A stretch of 64,000 nt of DNA from Clostridiaceae bacterium (GTDB taxonomy: Bacteria > Bacillota > Clostridia > DSM-8532), in assembly GCA_012719545.1 (NCBI GenBank), contig JAAYAD010000101.1:1-64000 (forward strand), given 5' to 3'. Both the position numbers and the translations under genes were made by a program. This document shows positions 1-7,711 of this stretch, in pieces. The number at the start of each line of letters is the position of its first letter. Within the stretch, counting starts at the first letter, position 1. The notes under the pieces are model-generated. The model was given only the letters and a program-made list of their open reading frames with translations. It was not told the DNA's origin and made no database searches.

Positions 1-201
1 AATTTCAGCGATATTTCGGTTATTAACAACGATAATTTCCAGAGCCCCAGCCTTAAATATACCGGAAAAACAGGGGACGGATGGCTTCTTGAAGGGTATA
101 ACCAAAATCAGGGCGGATGGCAGCTTCTAAAAGGTGATATATTGGCATATTATGTTGACAAGCGTGCTACAGATGATTACACAGGTGCCGGAACACATTA
201 A
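1..201 (+). CDS. C-terminal end of an unidentified protein (partial)
   Basis: An open frame runs in from the left edge and ends at TAA after 66 visible residues (ending ATDDYTGAGTH). It is rich in Gly, Asn, Asp and aromatic residues (repeated GGW/DGW-type dipeptides) and has no membrane segment. That composition is compatible with a secreted or surface beta-rich protein, but I do not recognise a family and the start is outside the window. It is followed 35 bases later by a strong promoter for tRNA-His. Confidence 0.55.
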   Translation, partial: NFSDISVINNDNFQSPSLKYTGKTGDGWLLEGYNQNQGGWQLLKGDILAYYVDKRATDDYTGAGTH

Positions 202-236
202 ATTAATATAAATTGTACCTTCCACAAAATTTATAC

Positions 237-265
237 TTGACAAATAGAGCTATTCTCCGTAGAAT
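237..265 (+). promoter_or_regulatory. sigma-A-type promoter of tRNA-His
   Basis: TTGACA at 237-242 and TAGAAT at 260-265 are separated by exactly 17 bases. The expected start, near 272, lies about 22 bases upstream of the tRNA-His gene. Confidence 0.8.
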
Positions 266-293
266 AATGTTTGTCTTTGTTAGACGATTTTGT

Positions 294-371
294 GGTGGGT
301 ATAGCTCAGTTGGTTAGAGCGCCAGGTTGTGGCCCTGGAGGTCATGGGTTCAAATCCCATTATTCACCCCA
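294..371 (+). tRNA. tRNA-His (GTG)
   Basis: A full cloverleaf can be drawn: acceptor GTGGGTA/TATTCAC, D arm from 304, anticodon stem CCAGG/CCTGG with anticodon GTG at 329-331, and T arm ATGGG/CCCAT with loop TTCAAAT. The histidine-specific extra G(-1) is at 294 opposite C73 (368), and the CCA end is encoded (369-371). The acceptor contains two G-T pairs. Confidence 0.95.
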
Positions 372-392
372 CTTTAAGTCAGATGATTAGAG

Positions 393-443
393 GTTGGAAG
401 CTGAGATTAAACCCGGCTTCCAGCTTCGAAAACTGGCTTTTTT
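393..443 (+). terminator. putative terminator after tRNA-His
   Basis: An 11-bp imperfect stem (393-403 with 414-424, two G-T pairs) is followed 13 bases later by a run of six T (438-443). The distance between stem and T run is longer than usual, so termination is plausible but not certain. Confidence 0.45.
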
Positions 444-545
444 AGACGAAAGACCTGTCACTTTAATAAAGTAATGGTTGGGTTACTTTTTTTATGGCTT
501 TAAATCAGGCATATTTTAAATGAAGAAAATTCATTGAAAGTTGCC

Positions 546-574
546 TTGACAAAGAGCTGGAACCTCTTTATAAT
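546..574 (+). promoter_or_regulatory. consensus sigma-A promoter of tRNA-Gln and tRNA-Lys
   Basis: Perfect TTGACA (546-551) and perfect TATAAT (569-574) have the ideal 17-base spacer. The predicted start near 581 precedes tRNA-Gln by about 14 bases. No other promoter lies between the two tRNA genes, so they are probably co-transcribed. Confidence 0.88.
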
Positions 575-594
575 GGTGGTTGTGTCTTTTATGG

Positions 595-669
595 TGGGAT
601 GTCGCCAAGTGGTAAGGCACCAGACTTTGACTCTGGTATTCGTAGGTTCGAATCCTGCCATCCCAGCCA
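595..669 (+). tRNA. tRNA-Gln (TTG)
   Basis: Acceptor TGGGATG/CATCCCA, anticodon stem CCAGA/TCTGG with loop CTTTGAC (anticodon TTG), T arm GTAGG/CCTGC with loop TTCGAAT, discriminator G and encoded CCA. Expected to read both glutamine codons CAA and CAG. Confidence 0.95.
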
Positions 670-674
670 AGCAT

Positions 675-750
675 GATCCACTAGCTCAGGCGGTAGAGCA
701 CTTGACTTTTAATCAAGGTGTCCGGGGTTCGAGTCCCCGGTGGATCACCA
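675..750 (+). tRNA. tRNA-Lys (TTT)
   Basis: Acceptor GATCCAC/GTGGATC is fully paired. Anticodon stem CTTGA/TCAAG carries loop CTTTTAA (anticodon TTT). T arm CGGGG/CCCCG, discriminator A and encoded CCA. It starts 5 bases after tRNA-Gln and shares its promoter and terminator. Confidence 0.95.
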
Positions 751-753
751 AAA

Positions 754-785
754 ACCGTTCAGAATCAGATTCTGGACGGTTTTTT
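754..785 (+). terminator. Rho-independent terminator of the Gln-Lys tRNA unit
   Basis: A 12-bp stem (754-765 with 769-780, one G-T pair) with a 3-base loop is followed directly by a T run to 785. It begins 4 bases after the tRNA-Lys CCA end. Confidence 0.9.
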
Positions 786-829
786 CAGTTTAACCCTCAA
801 AATAAATGCTGAAAACCAGTAATTTACAT

Positions 830-869
830 GAACCCATTTCATTAGTTGTTTGTCTAATGAAATGGGTTC
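830..869. repeat. perfect 16-bp inverted repeat
   Basis: Bases 830-845 and 854-869 are exact inverted copies around an 8-base centre; CTTTATTA follows on the plus strand. It may be a second, weaker terminator or a structured element. The rest of the 751-1143 gap holds the preceding terminator and the promoter at 970-998 and is otherwise featureless AT-rich DNA. Confidence 0.6.
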
Positions 870-969
870 TTTATTATATTCATACAGTCTAAATTTGTAT
901 AATTTAATGATCTTGATTAATTAAACAATATGTCCTTTTTAATATATTATTGGATTATTATGTAGACTG

Positions 970-998
970 TTGAAAAATTAACAAGCAAGATGTATAAT
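970..998 (+). promoter_or_regulatory. promoter of the chemoreceptor gene
   Basis: TTGAAA (970-975) and TATAAT (993-998) with a 17-base spacer. The start would be near 1005, giving a leader of about 140 bases. I see no sigma-D (flagellar) type promoter in front of this gene. Confidence 0.65.
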
Positions 999-1143
999 GT
1001 TGGTAAAGTTGACAGGAAGGCAGGTGGATTTCAGGCATACAAAATACATGACATTCTAAGCGCAGGCTTTTATTTAATTAAAAGTTATGCGATTTTTTCA
1101 ATATATATTTTTTGTATACTAGATAGAAAGCGGTGAAAGACAT

Positions 1144-2643
1144 ATGGAAAAAAGCATTGTTAATGTTAAAGGTTCTTATGATTCAAAAAGAGCAGACAGA
1201 GTAAACATGATAGTCATAGTTGGAATAATATTGTTATTTACAGTTCAGTCTATATTTACCAAGGGCGTTGACAGAGCAATAAGCATTGCAATTCAAGGTG
1301 TTGTAATAATATTGCTTTCTCTTGTAAATTACTTTTTACCCATCAATAAAAATGTTAAGGGTCTTTTTTTTGGCCTGATTCCCGGTGTAGTAATTATTGC
1401 CCTGTTCATTCTGGACACATTTGCAATTAACAAGCATTATATCCTTTCGGCAACAGTGGTAATGGTTGCATTATACCTTAAAAAGGAGCTTGTACTTATT
1501 CACGGAATCATAATTGACATCTTATTGATCGGGGCATTCATATATAAACCTGAAAAGGTCATGGGTATTTATGAACAGGATTTCATTTCGGTTCTTGTAA
1601 TATTTAACGGTTGCATCGTTATCCTGCTGTATTTTATTACAAAATGGGGAAATAAACTCGTAAGTGAAGCCAACCAGAAGGAAGCACACGCAAGCGAGCT
1701 TTTGGCAAAGCTTCAGGAAGCATTTTCAAATATTGAAAAAGGAACCGCCATTCTTGATGACAATATAAATCAATTGAAACTCAATATTAATGATTTAAGC
1801 CAGGGCAGCAAAGGTATAAACATAGCTGTTCATGAAATGGCAAAGGCTGTTCAGGAGGAAGCTTCAAGCGCCTATGCAGTAAATTCATCAATGACTGAAT
1901 CCATAGGAATCGTACAGGAAACCCAGGGTATATTTAAAGGAATATACGATAAATCCGAGGATATGGCAAAGAAGATAGATGAGGGCTGGGATAAGATTGA
2001 GAATGTAAAGGATCAGATTGGAATTGTAAGCAAGGCCATTGGAACAGCGAACATAACAGTTTCAGAGCTTAAGGAAAGCATGGAAAAGGTAAACAGGCTG
2101 TTGGAGGGTATAACCAATATTGCAGAACAGACCAATCTTATAGCCCTTAATGCAGCCATAGAATCAGCCCGTGCCGGCGAGCATGGAAGAGGCTTTGCAG
2201 TTGTTGCAGACGAGGTAAGAAAGCTTTCAGAACAAAGCTCCCGCATTGTAAGTGAAATAACCCAGGTTATCACAGGAATATCGGAAAAGTCCAATGAAGC
2301 CTTTGAAAAGGTAAGCCAGGGTGATGCTGCTGCAGTTGAAGGAAAGAAGCTTGTTGATGACATAGCAGAATATTTCAGCCAGATTAGAGAGACAGTCAAT
2401 GAAAACAACGCTGAAATTGACAAGGGAATTCAAAAAACAGAAGTTATGGTATCCAAGCTTGAGGCAGTTCAGGGACAGATGGAAAATGTGGCAAGCATCT
2501 CTGAAGAAAACTCTTCATCCATTGAAGAGATCTCAGCTACGGTGGAAAATTCAGATAATCAGTTAACATCTATTGGCAATGCGGTGGATGAGATTCAGAA
2601 GCTTAGCGGTAATTTGAAAAATATGATAACCAGAGCAAACTAA
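1144..2643 (+). CDS. methyl-accepting chemotaxis protein without a large extracellular sensor
   Basis: This is a 499-residue chemoreceptor-type signalling protein. The first ~185 residues form five or six hydrophobic segments joined by short loops, with no room for a periplasmic ligand-binding domain. The rest is a helical signalling domain whose hairpin tip carries the hallmark [19 protein letters not shown] near residue 334, followed by [13 protein letters not shown]. In the family this tip binds CheA and CheW. It stands alone with its own promoter and terminator, and the only other chemotaxis gene seen here is cheW at 52.7-53.2 kb. The ribosome binding site (GGTGA) is modest. The ligand is unknown; the membrane region itself may sense membrane or energy state, which is inference. 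Confidence 0.93.
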   Translation: MEKSIVNVKGSYDSKRADRVNMIVIVGIILLFTVQSIFTKGVDRAISIAIQGVVIILLSLVNYFLPINKNVKGLFFGLIPGVVIIALFILDTFAINKHYILSATVVMVALYLKKELVLIHGIIIDILLIGAFIYKPEKVMGIYEQDFISVLVIFNGCIVILLYFITKWGNKLVSEANQKEAHASELLAKLQEAFSNIEKGTAILDDNINQLKLNINDLSQGSKGINIAVHEMAKAVQEEASSAYAVNSSMTESIGIVQETQGIFKGIYDKSEDMAKKIDEGWDKIENVKDQIGIVSKAIGTANITVSELKESMEKVNRLLEGITNIAEQTNLIALNAAIESARAGEHGRGFAVVADEVRKLSEQSSRIVSEITQVITGISEKSNEAFEKVSQGDAAAVEGKKLVDDIAEYFSQIRETVNENNAEIDKGIQKTEVMVSKLEAVQGQMENVASISEENSSSIEEISATVENSDNQLTSIGNAVDEIQKLSGNLKNMITRAN

Positions 2644-2671
2644 CTATCAAAATGTTGCTGCTATATACGAC

Positions 2672-2702
2672 AACGGCCTGTGTTTAAATCAGGCCGTTTT
2701 TT
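2672..2702 (+). terminator. Rho-independent terminator after the chemoreceptor
   Basis: Nine-base-pair stem (2672-2680 with 2690-2698, core ACGGCCTG) and a 9-base loop, then a T run to 2702. Confidence 0.88.
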
Positions 2703-2854
2703 GTATACTCCAATAATATTAAAATGTGAAAACCTGGCATAATATGCATTACTGCATAAGGAACCGGCAGACGAGAATAATAAGACTTGATTGATTTTTA
2801 TATTATTTTTCTTTCCTTATATCTCAAAATTGCAATTTAACGAGGTAGGGAGAC

Positions 2855-4417
2855 TTGAACACAGGAAAGACTTTTAAGATATTTGAAAGAATATCTGTTT
2901 ATATACTCTTGTCATTTTTAATGTTTATACTGGTATCATCCCTTTTAGCCAGGGCTGAATACTGCGGCTACAAATACTATGACAACCCTGTATGGAACAG
3001 GCAGGACTTTTTTTCCCTCATACTTGCCGTATTGGTCTTATTCTGCGCTTTTGTACTGCTTTACAAGTTGGGAAGAGCCTTTAACAGATTTGAAAGAAAA
3101 TCAGTCATATTCACCATTATTTTATTGTCTGCATCTGTTCAGGTGCTGTTTATACTGCTTTTTCCTGCAAATCAGTTTGCGGATCAGGATGCGGTCAACA
3201 CAATTGCATATATGATAATACAAGGCGATTACAGTGCCTTTCAGGAAAGAGGATACCTTTATCTTTATCCAAACAATATTGGAATATCATTGTTCTTATC
3301 TCTTTTATACAGAATCTGTCCCATACCCCTTCTTTTGCCAAAGCTATTAAATGTCCTTTTTTCTTCTATTACGACCTATCTCATATTCAGGATTTATGAG
3401 GAAACCATAGGAGCAGGAAGGGAAATCAATTATTCCATTCTGGTGCTGTCTGGCTTTTTCCTGCCGGTGATATTGTTAAATAATCTTGTGTATAACGATA
3501 TTTACAGCACAACCTTTTTTACCGGCGCAGTTTACTATGCTGAAAGGTATGTAAAAACAAGAAAAAGACAGTATTTGATGCTGGTAGGAGCAATGATAAT
3601 AGCAGGAGACTTCCTAAGGCCTTTGGGATTGATATTCATTATTGCCATATTCCTTTATTTTGCAATAAGAAGATTACCTGTCGCAAAGATGTTTGCATTT
3701 TTTGCCGTTGTGTTTATTTTATGCAAGCTTCCTTTATATGCCGTAAACATATGGCTTTTAAGTACCGGCAAAATTTCTGAACCTGTAGGCGTAAACTCAA
3801 TTCCCATCCATATGTGGCTCAACATAGGCATGAATGAGCAAAAGTTTGGATATTGGGATGACTCGTACTCTTTCAATATTTACATCAATGAGGGGCAGTG
3901 GAATAAAGAAAGGAGCATCCGCATTTACCGGGAGCTTATAAAGAAGACTATTGATGAAAAAGGAGTCCTGGGCATTGCCAATACTTATTTAAAGAAAAAT
4001 ATCTGGCTGTGGACAGAAGGGACATACCAGGCCGAGTACTACGGTATCGGATCATGGGGGTATATGTATCAGACCCTGGCCACAGATCTTTTAAGCGGCA
4101 ATACATACTTCCGGGACGGTATCAGATGGTTTTTGCATGTTGTAAACCTTCTGATACTAAGCCTGTCATTTTGCGGACTTGTAAAAGCAGCCGGCAAGAA
4201 ATATGAATATCCCTTAATACTTCAGGTCATTGTTATTTTGGGATTTATAGGATTCTATACATTATGGGAGATAAAACCCCGATATATTTACCCTGCATAT
4301 CCCTATCTCATTCTTACGTCATTCCATGGCCTTTCAATACTTGAGGAAAGTTTCTCAAGGCTTTTTGAAAGCTTGCGAAAAAGGCAGGAGCGGATTAAAC
4401 CTTATGAATATACTTAA
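2855..4417 (+). CDS. polytopic membrane protein, probable GT-C-type glycosyltransferase
   Basis: A 520-residue protein with about ten to twelve hydrophobic segments. A first extracytoplasmic loop after helix 3 contains an acidic FADQDAVNT stretch and then YLYLYPNNIG. This layout (acidic motif in the first outer loop, many helices, a globular outer loop near residues 300-400) is typical of GT-C enzymes that use polyprenyl-phosphate sugars. Acceptor and donor cannot be read from sequence. It starts at TTG 2855 behind GAGGTAGGGAG and appears monocistronic. Its stop codon lies within a 19-bp tandem duplication. Alternative: an O-antigen polymerase-like protein of unknown role. Confidence 0.65.
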   Translation: MNTGKTFKIFERISVYILLSFLMFILVSSLLARAEYCGYKYYDNPVWNRQDFFSLILAVLVLFCAFVLLYKLGRAFNRFERKSVIFTIILLSASVQVLFILLFPANQFADQDAVNTIAYMIIQGDYSAFQERGYLYLYPNNIGISLFLSLLYRICPIPLLLPKLLNVLFSSITTYLIFRIYEETIGAGREINYSILVLSGFFLPVILLNNLVYNDIYSTTFFTGAVYYAERYVKTRKRQYLMLVGAMIIAGDFLRPLGLIFIIAIFLYFAIRRLPVAKMFAFFAVVFILCKLPLYAVNIWLLSTGKISEPVGVNSIPIHMWLNIGMNEQKFGYWDDSYSFNIYINEGQWNKERSIRIYRELIKKTIDEKGVLGIANTYLKKNIWLWTEGTYQAEYYGIGSWGYMYQTLATDLLSGNTYFRDGIRWFLHVVNLLILSLSFCGLVKAAGKKYEYPLILQVIVILGFIGFYTLWEIKPRYIYPAYPYLILTSFHGLSILEESFSRLFESLRKRQERIKPYEYT

Positions 4418-4432
4418 ACCCTATGAATATAC
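4395..4432. repeat. 19-bp imperfect tandem duplication at the stop codon
   Basis: Bases 4395-4413 and 4414-4432 are consecutive copies differing at one position (T versus C). The TAA stop of the upstream gene (4415-4417) is in the first bases of the second copy. Confidence 0.85.
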
Positions 4433-4501
4433 CTGATATCGGAATGTCTCTTTAGAAATAAAGATGCTCTGCTTATTTGGTGTACTCTGCAATAAATGCT
4501 C

Positions 4502-4831
4502 TCATATAAGTTTCAGCAGAAGCATGTAAACAAGTGTTCCTCCGCCAATACTTAAAAAGGTATTCTCCTTCCATAGATGAAGAAGCACCACGCATAAAAC
4601 TGCTATGCCCTCTGGTATCCCATGGGGGCTTTGGAGAATAGAAACGTTTTTTAGGCAGTATACGATAAGAAGCCCTATTGCCGGGTATGGAAGCACCTTT
4701 CCAAGATACAAGATATATTTAGGGGTCTTGCTTTCATTGGGAAAACAAATAAATGGAAGCGCCCGTGTTATAAAAGTACCCAATGCTATAACTCCAATTA
4801 TGACAAGGGATTCAAATGAATTGAGCGTCAT
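4502..4831 (-). CDS. azlD: AzlD-type branched-chain amino acid transport subunit
   Basis: A 109-residue hydrophobic protein with about four membrane segments and the family start ITRALPFICFP. AzlD proteins pair with AzlC to export branched-chain amino acids and their analogues. It starts at ATG 4831 behind GGAGGA inside the end of azlC, overlapping by 4 bases, so the two are translationally coupled. No clear terminator follows before the convergent gene end at 4417. Confidence 0.9.
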   Translation of the reverse strand: MTLNSFESLVIIGVIALGTFITRALPFICFPNESKTPKYILYLGKVLPYPAIGLLIVYCLKNVSILQSPHGIPEGIAVLCVVLLHLWKENTFLSIGGGTLVYMLLLKLI

Positions 4832-5526
4832 CTGTATTCCTCCTTTTCAAGTCGGCCGCGAAAAACAGTAAGTATAATTACAATCAAAATCATGGAGGGT
4901 ATGATAAAGTTATCAGCGCCAAACAAAATAAGGCATATAAGAGATGAGAAAAGCCCAATAATTGCCGGAGCGTGCTGCTTTTGTGCCTTCCACTGGTTAA
5001 TAAAGATTACAATGAAAAGGGCTGTCATTACAAAATCAATGCCGTTGGTGTTAATGGTAAACATTGAACCGATAAGAGCCCCTATAGCTGACCCGCAAAC
5101 CCAGTATATCTGATTCAAGAGGGTTATAAAAAACATAAACCATCCTCTGTCCACTCCATCAGGGGTATCCAGAGAGCATAAAAGAGAATAGGTTTCATCT
5201 GTAAGACCCCATATCAGATAGGCTTTTTTGCCGCCGGTTCCTCTGAATTTTTCAAGCATGGATATTCCGTAGAACAAATGCCTTGAATTGACTATGAGAG
5301 TTATAAAGAAAGCACTTAAAGGGTTAAAGGCAGACACAAGCAAATTAACTGCCACAAACTGCATGGAGCCGGCAAAAATAAATATACTCATTAAGATGGC
5401 CCACCCAAAATGGTATCCTTTGCTCGAAAGGAGAATTCCAAAAGCGGTACCAAGAAAAAGATACCCTGCCATAACAGGGATAGTATGAGGAAAAGCAGCT
5501 TTAAGTGCTTTAATTTTTCCGTCCAC
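4828..5526 (-). CDS. azlC: AzlC family branched-chain amino acid exporter
   Basis: A 232-residue integral membrane protein with the AzlC core (AFPHTIPVMAGYLFLGTAFG, then NSRHLFYG and GLTDETYSL). I chose GTG at 5526 because GGAGGT lies 7 bases upstream. The longer frame to 5595 would put the initiation codon inside the promoter and add a non-family extension. With AzlD it forms the two-component exporter, probably for valine, leucine or isoleucine; the exact substrate is unknown. It is transcribed away from the thioesterase gene at 5821. Confidence 0.92.
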   Translation of the reverse strand: MDGKIKALKAAFPHTIPVMAGYLFLGTAFGILLSSKGYHFGWAILMSIFIFAGSMQFVAVNLLVSAFNPLSAFFITLIVNSRHLFYGISMLEKFRGTGGKKAYLIWGLTDETYSLLCSLDTPDGVDRGWFMFFITLLNQIYWVCGSAIGALIGSMFTINTNGIDFVMTALFIVIFINQWKAQKQHAPAIIGLFSSLICLILFGADNFIIPSMILIVIILTVFRGRLEKEEYR

Positions 5527-5567
5527 CTTATGTACCTCCGATAAAATCAATAAAATTATTTCAATAC

Positions 5568-5595
5568 ATTTTAGCATAAGACAAATATTTATCAA
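5568..5595 (-). promoter_or_regulatory. promoter of azlCD, with an inverted repeat over its -35 box
   Basis: On the minus strand TTGATA (5590-5595) and TAAAAT (5568-5573) are separated by 16 bases. An inverted repeat TCAATCC...GGATTGA (5592-5598 and 5610-5616) overlaps the -35 box and could be an operator, for example for an Lrp or AzlB-like regulator; that assignment is a guess. Confidence 0.65.
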
Positions 5596-5727
5596 TCCGT
5601 TTTTTGAGTGGATTGACTTAGCAACTTAAGTGTCATTGGGAAAGTTTTATCCATCACTTAAGGTAAGACCCCTCCCGGTACATCTGCAATGCTTAAGCAT
5701 GCCTTAAAACATACTCATGTCATTTTC

Positions 5728-5753
5728 TTGACAATTAGGTTAAAATATATAAT
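5728..5753 (+). promoter_or_regulatory. possible promoter of the thioesterase gene
   Basis: A perfect TTGACA (5728-5733) is followed by TATAAT (5748-5753), but the spacer is only 14 bases. An overlapping TAATAC gives 16 bases. Activity is likely but the exact -10 is unclear. Confidence 0.45.
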
Positions 5754-5820
5754 ACTAGCCCGATTATGGGTTATAATGAACTAACCATTGTTTTACAAAA
5801 TTTTTGCTTGGAGTGTATTT

Positions 5821-6309
5821 ATGGAGGCTAAGAGAGTTTCGGATTCAATGGTGGAGATGCGGGAGCTGATTCTGCCAAATGATACAAATATACTGGGAAA
5901 TCTTCTTGGAGGAAGGCTGCTTCATTGGGTTGACGTTGCCGGAGCCATGGCTGCCTCAAAGCATGCTCAGTCCATTGTTGCCACAGCTTGTATTGACAGT
6001 GTTGATTTCAATCATCCAGTGCATGTGGGTGAGATGATTGTTTTAAAGGCAAAGCTGACATGGGTGGGGAATACCTCCATGGAAGTTATGGTAGAAGTGT
6101 GCTCCGACAATTATATTACAGGAGAAACCAAATTTACCAATAAAGCATATTTAATATTTGTAGCCCTTGACGAAAAAGGCAATCCAAAGCCTGTTCCCAA
6201 ATTAATTCTGGAAACCGAGGAAGAAAAAAGGGAGTATCAGGATGCACTGAAGCGCAGGGAGGCACGGCTTAAAAGACGGGCTTCCAACACCGATAAACAG
6301 TGCCTATAA
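5821..6309 (+). CDS. acyl-CoA thioesterase, hotdog fold (YkhA/ACOT type)
   Basis: A 162-residue single-hotdog protein with the family features NILGNLLGGRLLHWVDVAG near the N-terminus, FNHPVHVGE in the middle and a charged helical tail after residue ~130. Relatives hydrolyse acyl-CoA esters in the cytoplasm and assemble as hexamers. The start at ATG 5821 has GGAGTG 5 bases upstream; the frame is open 11 codons further back but without a ribosome site. It appears to be a single-gene unit ahead of the hisS promoter. The acyl chain preference is not readable. Confidence 0.9.
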   Translation: MEAKRVSDSMVEMRELILPNDTNILGNLLGGRLLHWVDVAGAMAASKHAQSIVATACIDSVDFNHPVHVGEMIVLKAKLTWVGNTSMEVMVEVCSDNYITGETKFTNKAYLIFVALDEKGNPKPVPKLILETEEEKREYQDALKRREARLKRRASNTDKQCL

Positions 6310-6327
6310 AGCAATTAAACACTTTTG

Positions 6328-6356
6328 TTGACAATAATTAATGGTATGGATACAAT
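6328..6356 (+). promoter_or_regulatory. promoter of hisS-aspS-lepB
   Basis: TTGACA (6328-6333) and TACAAT (6351-6356) with a 17-base spacer. The leader is only about 60 bases, too short for a T-box, and no T-box core is seen. Confidence 0.8.
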
Positions 6357-6423
6357 TACTTTTATGAATAATGGGACATAGGACCTATTATTTCCTATTA
6401 ATCCGGACAGGAGTGAAGCTGTT

Positions 6424-7686
6424 ATGCTGACACAGGCGCCTAAAGGCACCAAGGATATATTGCCGGAAGACATTTATCAATGGAATTATGTTGAAAAAGA
6501 GTTTTCTGAGCTTTGTCAAAGATTTGGATATAAAGAAATTCGCATACCTGTTTTTGAACATACAGAGCTTTTTCAGCGTGGTGTAGGAGATACCACCGAT
6601 ATTGTTCAAAAGGAGATGTATACCTTTCAGGATAAGGGAGGAAGAAGCATTACACTCAGGCCCGAAGGTACTGCAGGGGTTGTAAGAAGCTTTATCGAGC
6701 ATGGAATGTCGTCGTTGCCCCAGCCTATAAAGCTCTTTTACAAGATTACAGCTTACAGGTATGAAAATGTCCAAAAAGGTAGATACAGGGAGTTTAATCA
6801 GTTTGGTGTTGAGCTTCTTGGAGCCGCCGACCCGTCCGCCGATGCGGAGGTTATTTCTATTCTGGCAATGTTTTTTGAAAAACTGGGCATTCAAAATCTC
6901 GAACTTAATATTAACAGCATTGGCTGCCCGAAATGCAGAAGCAAATACAATGAAAAGCTTAAGGAATATATAAGCCAATTTTTAGGCGACATGTGCGACA
7001 CCTGCAAGGACCGCTACAACAGAAATCCCATGCGTATCCTTGACTGCAAGGAGGAAAAGTGCAAGACCCTCATGAAGGATGCACCCGCCCTTCTTGACAA
7101 TATATGCGATGAATGCAGAACACATTTTGATTCTGTACTGGAAAAGCTTGATGCCATCAATATACCCTACAATATTGACAAAGGCATTGTCAGGGGACTT
7201 GATTACTATACAAAGACTGTCTTTGAGTTTGTATCCAAAAATATCGGCACCCAGGGCACGGTATGCGGCGGCGGCCGCTATGACGGTCTTGTTGAAGAAT
7301 GCGGCGGTGCTCCTACCCCGGGAATTGGCTTTGCCATGGGAGTTGAAAGGCTCCTTCTTGAAATGCAGAGCCAGAGTATTGAAATTCCAAAGCCCAATCC
7401 GCCCGATATCTATATAGGAGCAATAGGACATAAGGCCAGCCTTGCCTGCGAAAAACTTGCCTGGGAGCTTAGAAGGCAGAATATAACCTGTATCAAGGAC
7501 ATTATGGGCAGAAGCGTAAAGGCCCAGCTGAAATACGCAGATAAAATAGGAGCCCGTTATGTGCTTATTCTGGGCGATGATGAGATAGAAAGCAATAAAG
7601 CAAAGCTTAAGGATATGCAAACCGGGGAGACCAAGGATATAACCCTTGATACCCTCATAAACAGGCTGCTTAAGATAAAGGGATAG
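6424..7686 (+). CDS. hisS: histidine--tRNA ligase
   Basis: A 420-residue class II synthetase that charges tRNA-His. It shows LRPEGTAGVVR, motif 2 (RYENVQKGRYREFNQFGVE near 112-130), the histidine-specific RGLDYYTKTVFE near 256, motif 3 GIGFAMGVERL and a C-terminal anticodon-binding domain. A Cys-rich stretch (CPKC, CDTC, CKEEKC, CDEC) lies at about residues 162-230, in the insertion domain, and may bind zinc; I am not certain this is general in the family. GGAG of GACAGGAGTG lies upstream of ATG 6424. It is followed 25 bases later by aspS, the common Firmicute hisS-aspS order. Confidence 0.97.
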   Translation: MLTQAPKGTKDILPEDIYQWNYVEKEFSELCQRFGYKEIRIPVFEHTELFQRGVGDTTDIVQKEMYTFQDKGGRSITLRPEGTAGVVRSFIEHGMSSLPQPIKLFYKITAYRYENVQKGRYREFNQFGVELLGAADPSADAEVISILAMFFEKLGIQNLELNINSIGCPKCRSKYNEKLKEYISQFLGDMCDTCKDRYNRNPMRILDCKEEKCKTLMKDAPALLDNICDECRTHFDSVLEKLDAINIPYNIDKGIVRGLDYYTKTVFEFVSKNIGTQGTVCGGGRYDGLVEECGGAPTPGIGFAMGVERLLLEMQSQSIEIPKPNPPDIYIGAIGHKASLACEKLAWELRRQNITCIKDIMGRSVKAQLKYADKIGARYVLILGDDEIESNKAKLKDMQTGETKDITLDTLINRLLKIKG

Positions 7687-7711
7687 GTTATAGCTTTTTG
7701 GGAGGATTAAA

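Noticed and set aside
534-812. 92-codon open frame over the tRNA cluster
   Set aside because: It covers tRNA-Gln, tRNA-Lys and their promoter and terminator; the translated product is only tRNA sequence read as protein.
2013-2423. 136-codon open frame antisense to the chemoreceptor
   Set aside because: It mirrors the repetitive heptads of the signalling domain; no independent support.
5527-5595. Longer N-terminus for azlC
   Set aside because: The upstream initiation codon would lie inside the azlC promoter, while GTG 5526 has a perfect ribosome site and fits the family length.
6357-6423. T-box leader for hisS-aspS
   Set aside because: The leader is about 60 bases, and no T-box core or specifier hairpin can be seen.
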